The translations under genes were made by a program, and so were the position numbers. A stretch of 64,000 nt of DNA from Paraescarpia echinospica (lineage: Eukaryota; Annelida; Polychaeta; Sabellida; Siboglinidae). Under the pieces are notes generated by a model, which searched no databases, was not told the DNA's origin, and was given only the letters and a program-made list of their open reading frames with translations. Within the stretch, counting starts at the first letter, position 1, and each line of letters opens with the position of its first letter. This document shows positions 62,421-64,000 of this stretch, in pieces. The stretch spans positions 29,660,914 through 29,724,913 of the forward strand of contig CM034532.1 in assembly GCA_020002185.1 (NCBI GenBank), in the 5' to 3' direction.

Positions 62421-62632
62421 TCACTGCCTTCGTTCTCTTACTACCGACGTGCTTATATATTCAACGAATGTCGGAATATCACAGCACTGCCTTTGTCCCT
62501 TTACTAACGACGTGCTTAAATATTTAACGAATGTCGGAATATCACAGCACTGCCTTTGTCCCTTTACTAACGACGTGCTTAACTCTTCAACGGATGTTTA
62601 TCGTCGCTGCTGTTTGTTGTTTATATTTAAAC

Positions 62633-62669
62633 GGTTCTTTTCAGAGCCAACCACATTCTCACAAAAGAG
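62633..62669 (+). terminator. Histone-type 3' end, right arm (plus)
   Basis: GGTTCTTTTCAGAGCC at 62633-62648 and CACAAAAGAG at 62660-62669. Mirror of 54494-54530. Confidence 0.8.
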
Positions 62670-64000
62670 TATTAACTATATTGGTATAAGAACAAAGTTG
62701 GGTAAGTACAAATGTCGTATGTTAGCTAATGTTATAGTTCAAAGGGATATACTGGGTTGTTTATACCCTGTGCTCGATATAGTTCTTACAAACGATAGCT
62801 AATACACTAGTCTATTGTTCTAACATGACGCTTCACTTTCTTCGAACAATGTAGATAGCGAGCACTGCGCCGTCTTGTATTGATATATGATCTTTGGCAT
62901 CAAGGTGATCGAGTCGACATTGCGCATCGCACATAGCGCGTTTATTTATTTAATAATGATGTTGAACGCGATTATGCACCTACGTACATACGTACATACG
63001 TACATACGTACACACGTATAGGTTAAGAACACCAGCATGATAAAATGGTGAAACAGTATTGGTGGTCTCTAGGCACAGATGAAATACGGATGAGACTTGG
63101 ATAGGATATATCAGTTCAAAACAGTTTGACACCAGTTTGGATCCGGTTTGTATGCGGACTTTCAACTGTGACCGTTGGTAAGTGCAAATCTCGTATGACG
63201 AATACTGTTACATGACAAACAGTTTGACCAAAATATTACACAGATAGCTGGTAGTTTGAATGTTTTAACAGATAAGTTCGTATATTTCCCTATGCCTTAA
63301 CACGGGACAGATACACGGATGTTTTTTTCAACACACAGTCACAGAGCATTCATTACGAGTTCATAACAGTTTATACCGGTTAGCAGGGGCAATTTTCACT
63401 CGCTATAGTATGTCACTGCCCATAACACCAAATGATGGGCTTATATTCAAGCACGAAAGCTCAAAACAATGGCTAACCAAAGCACTATCTGATTAACCAA
63501 GTCAACCTCGGGTACAAAATTACTGTGCGTAACAGTTTGATGACATCAACAAACAAACAAACAAACAAACATGCCCAGACACATCTCGAGTACATCAAAG
63601 GTCTAATTCCAAAATGATCGCTCTGTTCGAAAAAACGAGGCTATAGGCCCTGATATAACATAGTCCTATATGTAGTCTACATTTCGTATACATTACTTCA
63701 GACAAAACGATCTCCGTTGAATTTATAAACCCCTTTTGTTACACATAACGCCTTATTATAACACCACATTTTCGACATGTCATTGTCAAACAAATAAGGG
63801 GTCGATCCCTTGACGAAGCCTCGGACTACGGGTCAAGCAATCTCGTGTGTGACATATTCAAATGCTGTTTGGTGTATTTTATTTTATTCAAAAAAGTGGT
63901 CGCACACCTTTATGATAATAGCGCCTATGCTTTACATGGGATAAAAATTCGAAAAGTGGTCGGATACCTTTGCAATAAAATGGCCTATGCTTTAACATGG

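Larger units (their letters stand above)
58425..64000. repeat. Giant palindrome, right arm
   Basis: Inverted copy of 53171-58421, still continuing at the window end. Longer than the left arm through extra 52-bp, 63-bp and TA units. Stretches 60760-61600 and 62850-63880 hold no gene. Confidence 0.9.

Overview
The window is metazoan genomic DNA from an animal rich in transposable elements. It has spliced genes with GT-AG introns, long (CA)n, (TA)n, (CAGA)n and (ACTC)n tracts, many dead non-LTR reverse transcriptases (CR1/L2-like, jockey-like, RTE-like tails), a tRNA-derived SINE, and animal-type histone 3' ends. A marine invertebrate (mollusc or other lophotrochozoan, or possibly a cephalochordate) fits best, but the species cannot be fixed from sequence alone.

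The only host gene I can assemble completely is a ten-exon DEG/ENaC/ASIC-type sodium channel on the + strand (10014-24411). All splice phases agree and the exons sum to exactly 951 codons. It has the cytoplasmic His-Gly motif, both membrane segments, the Cys-rich extracellular core and the G-A-S filter. One 1579-nt exon carries about 490 extra, mostly helical residues before the last palm strand. Introns 1 and 2 hold a minisatellite and two LINE copies.

A second, broken copy of the locus follows (27068-52910). It shares the upstream flank, an intronic LINE and exons 2, 4, 5, 6, 8 and 9. It lacks exons 1, 3, 7 and 10, has lost the exon-5 splice donor, and carries frameshifts. Its interruptions are a CR1-like LINE (27610-33400) that itself contains a DNA-transposon-like element (about 29380-32980) encoding an EEADTR/SPDTDVL nuclease-like protein plus a CXC domain; a probable solo LTR (35400-36951); and a 12-kb insertion in exon 8 (39136-51390).

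The 12-kb insertion holds a THAP-like remnant, a GC-rich hairpin repeat and 2.3 tandem copies of a unit of about 3.8-4.0 kb. Each full unit carries a decayed Mutator-like transposase (+) facing an I-PpoI-type His-Me finger endonuclease (-). The endonuclease is intact in the second unit.

From about 53.1 kb to the window end the DNA is one giant near-perfect palindrome: arms of at least 5.25 kb around a 3-nt centre at 58423. Each arm holds two histone-type 3' processing signals pointing outward from a 1-kb segment with no recognisable histone gene, several satellites (59/60, 63, 52, 24 and 4 bp units) and an ETS/CRE/YY1-rich inner end. The palindrome could be real or an assembly fold-back; differences in repeat counts between the arms argue partly for reality.
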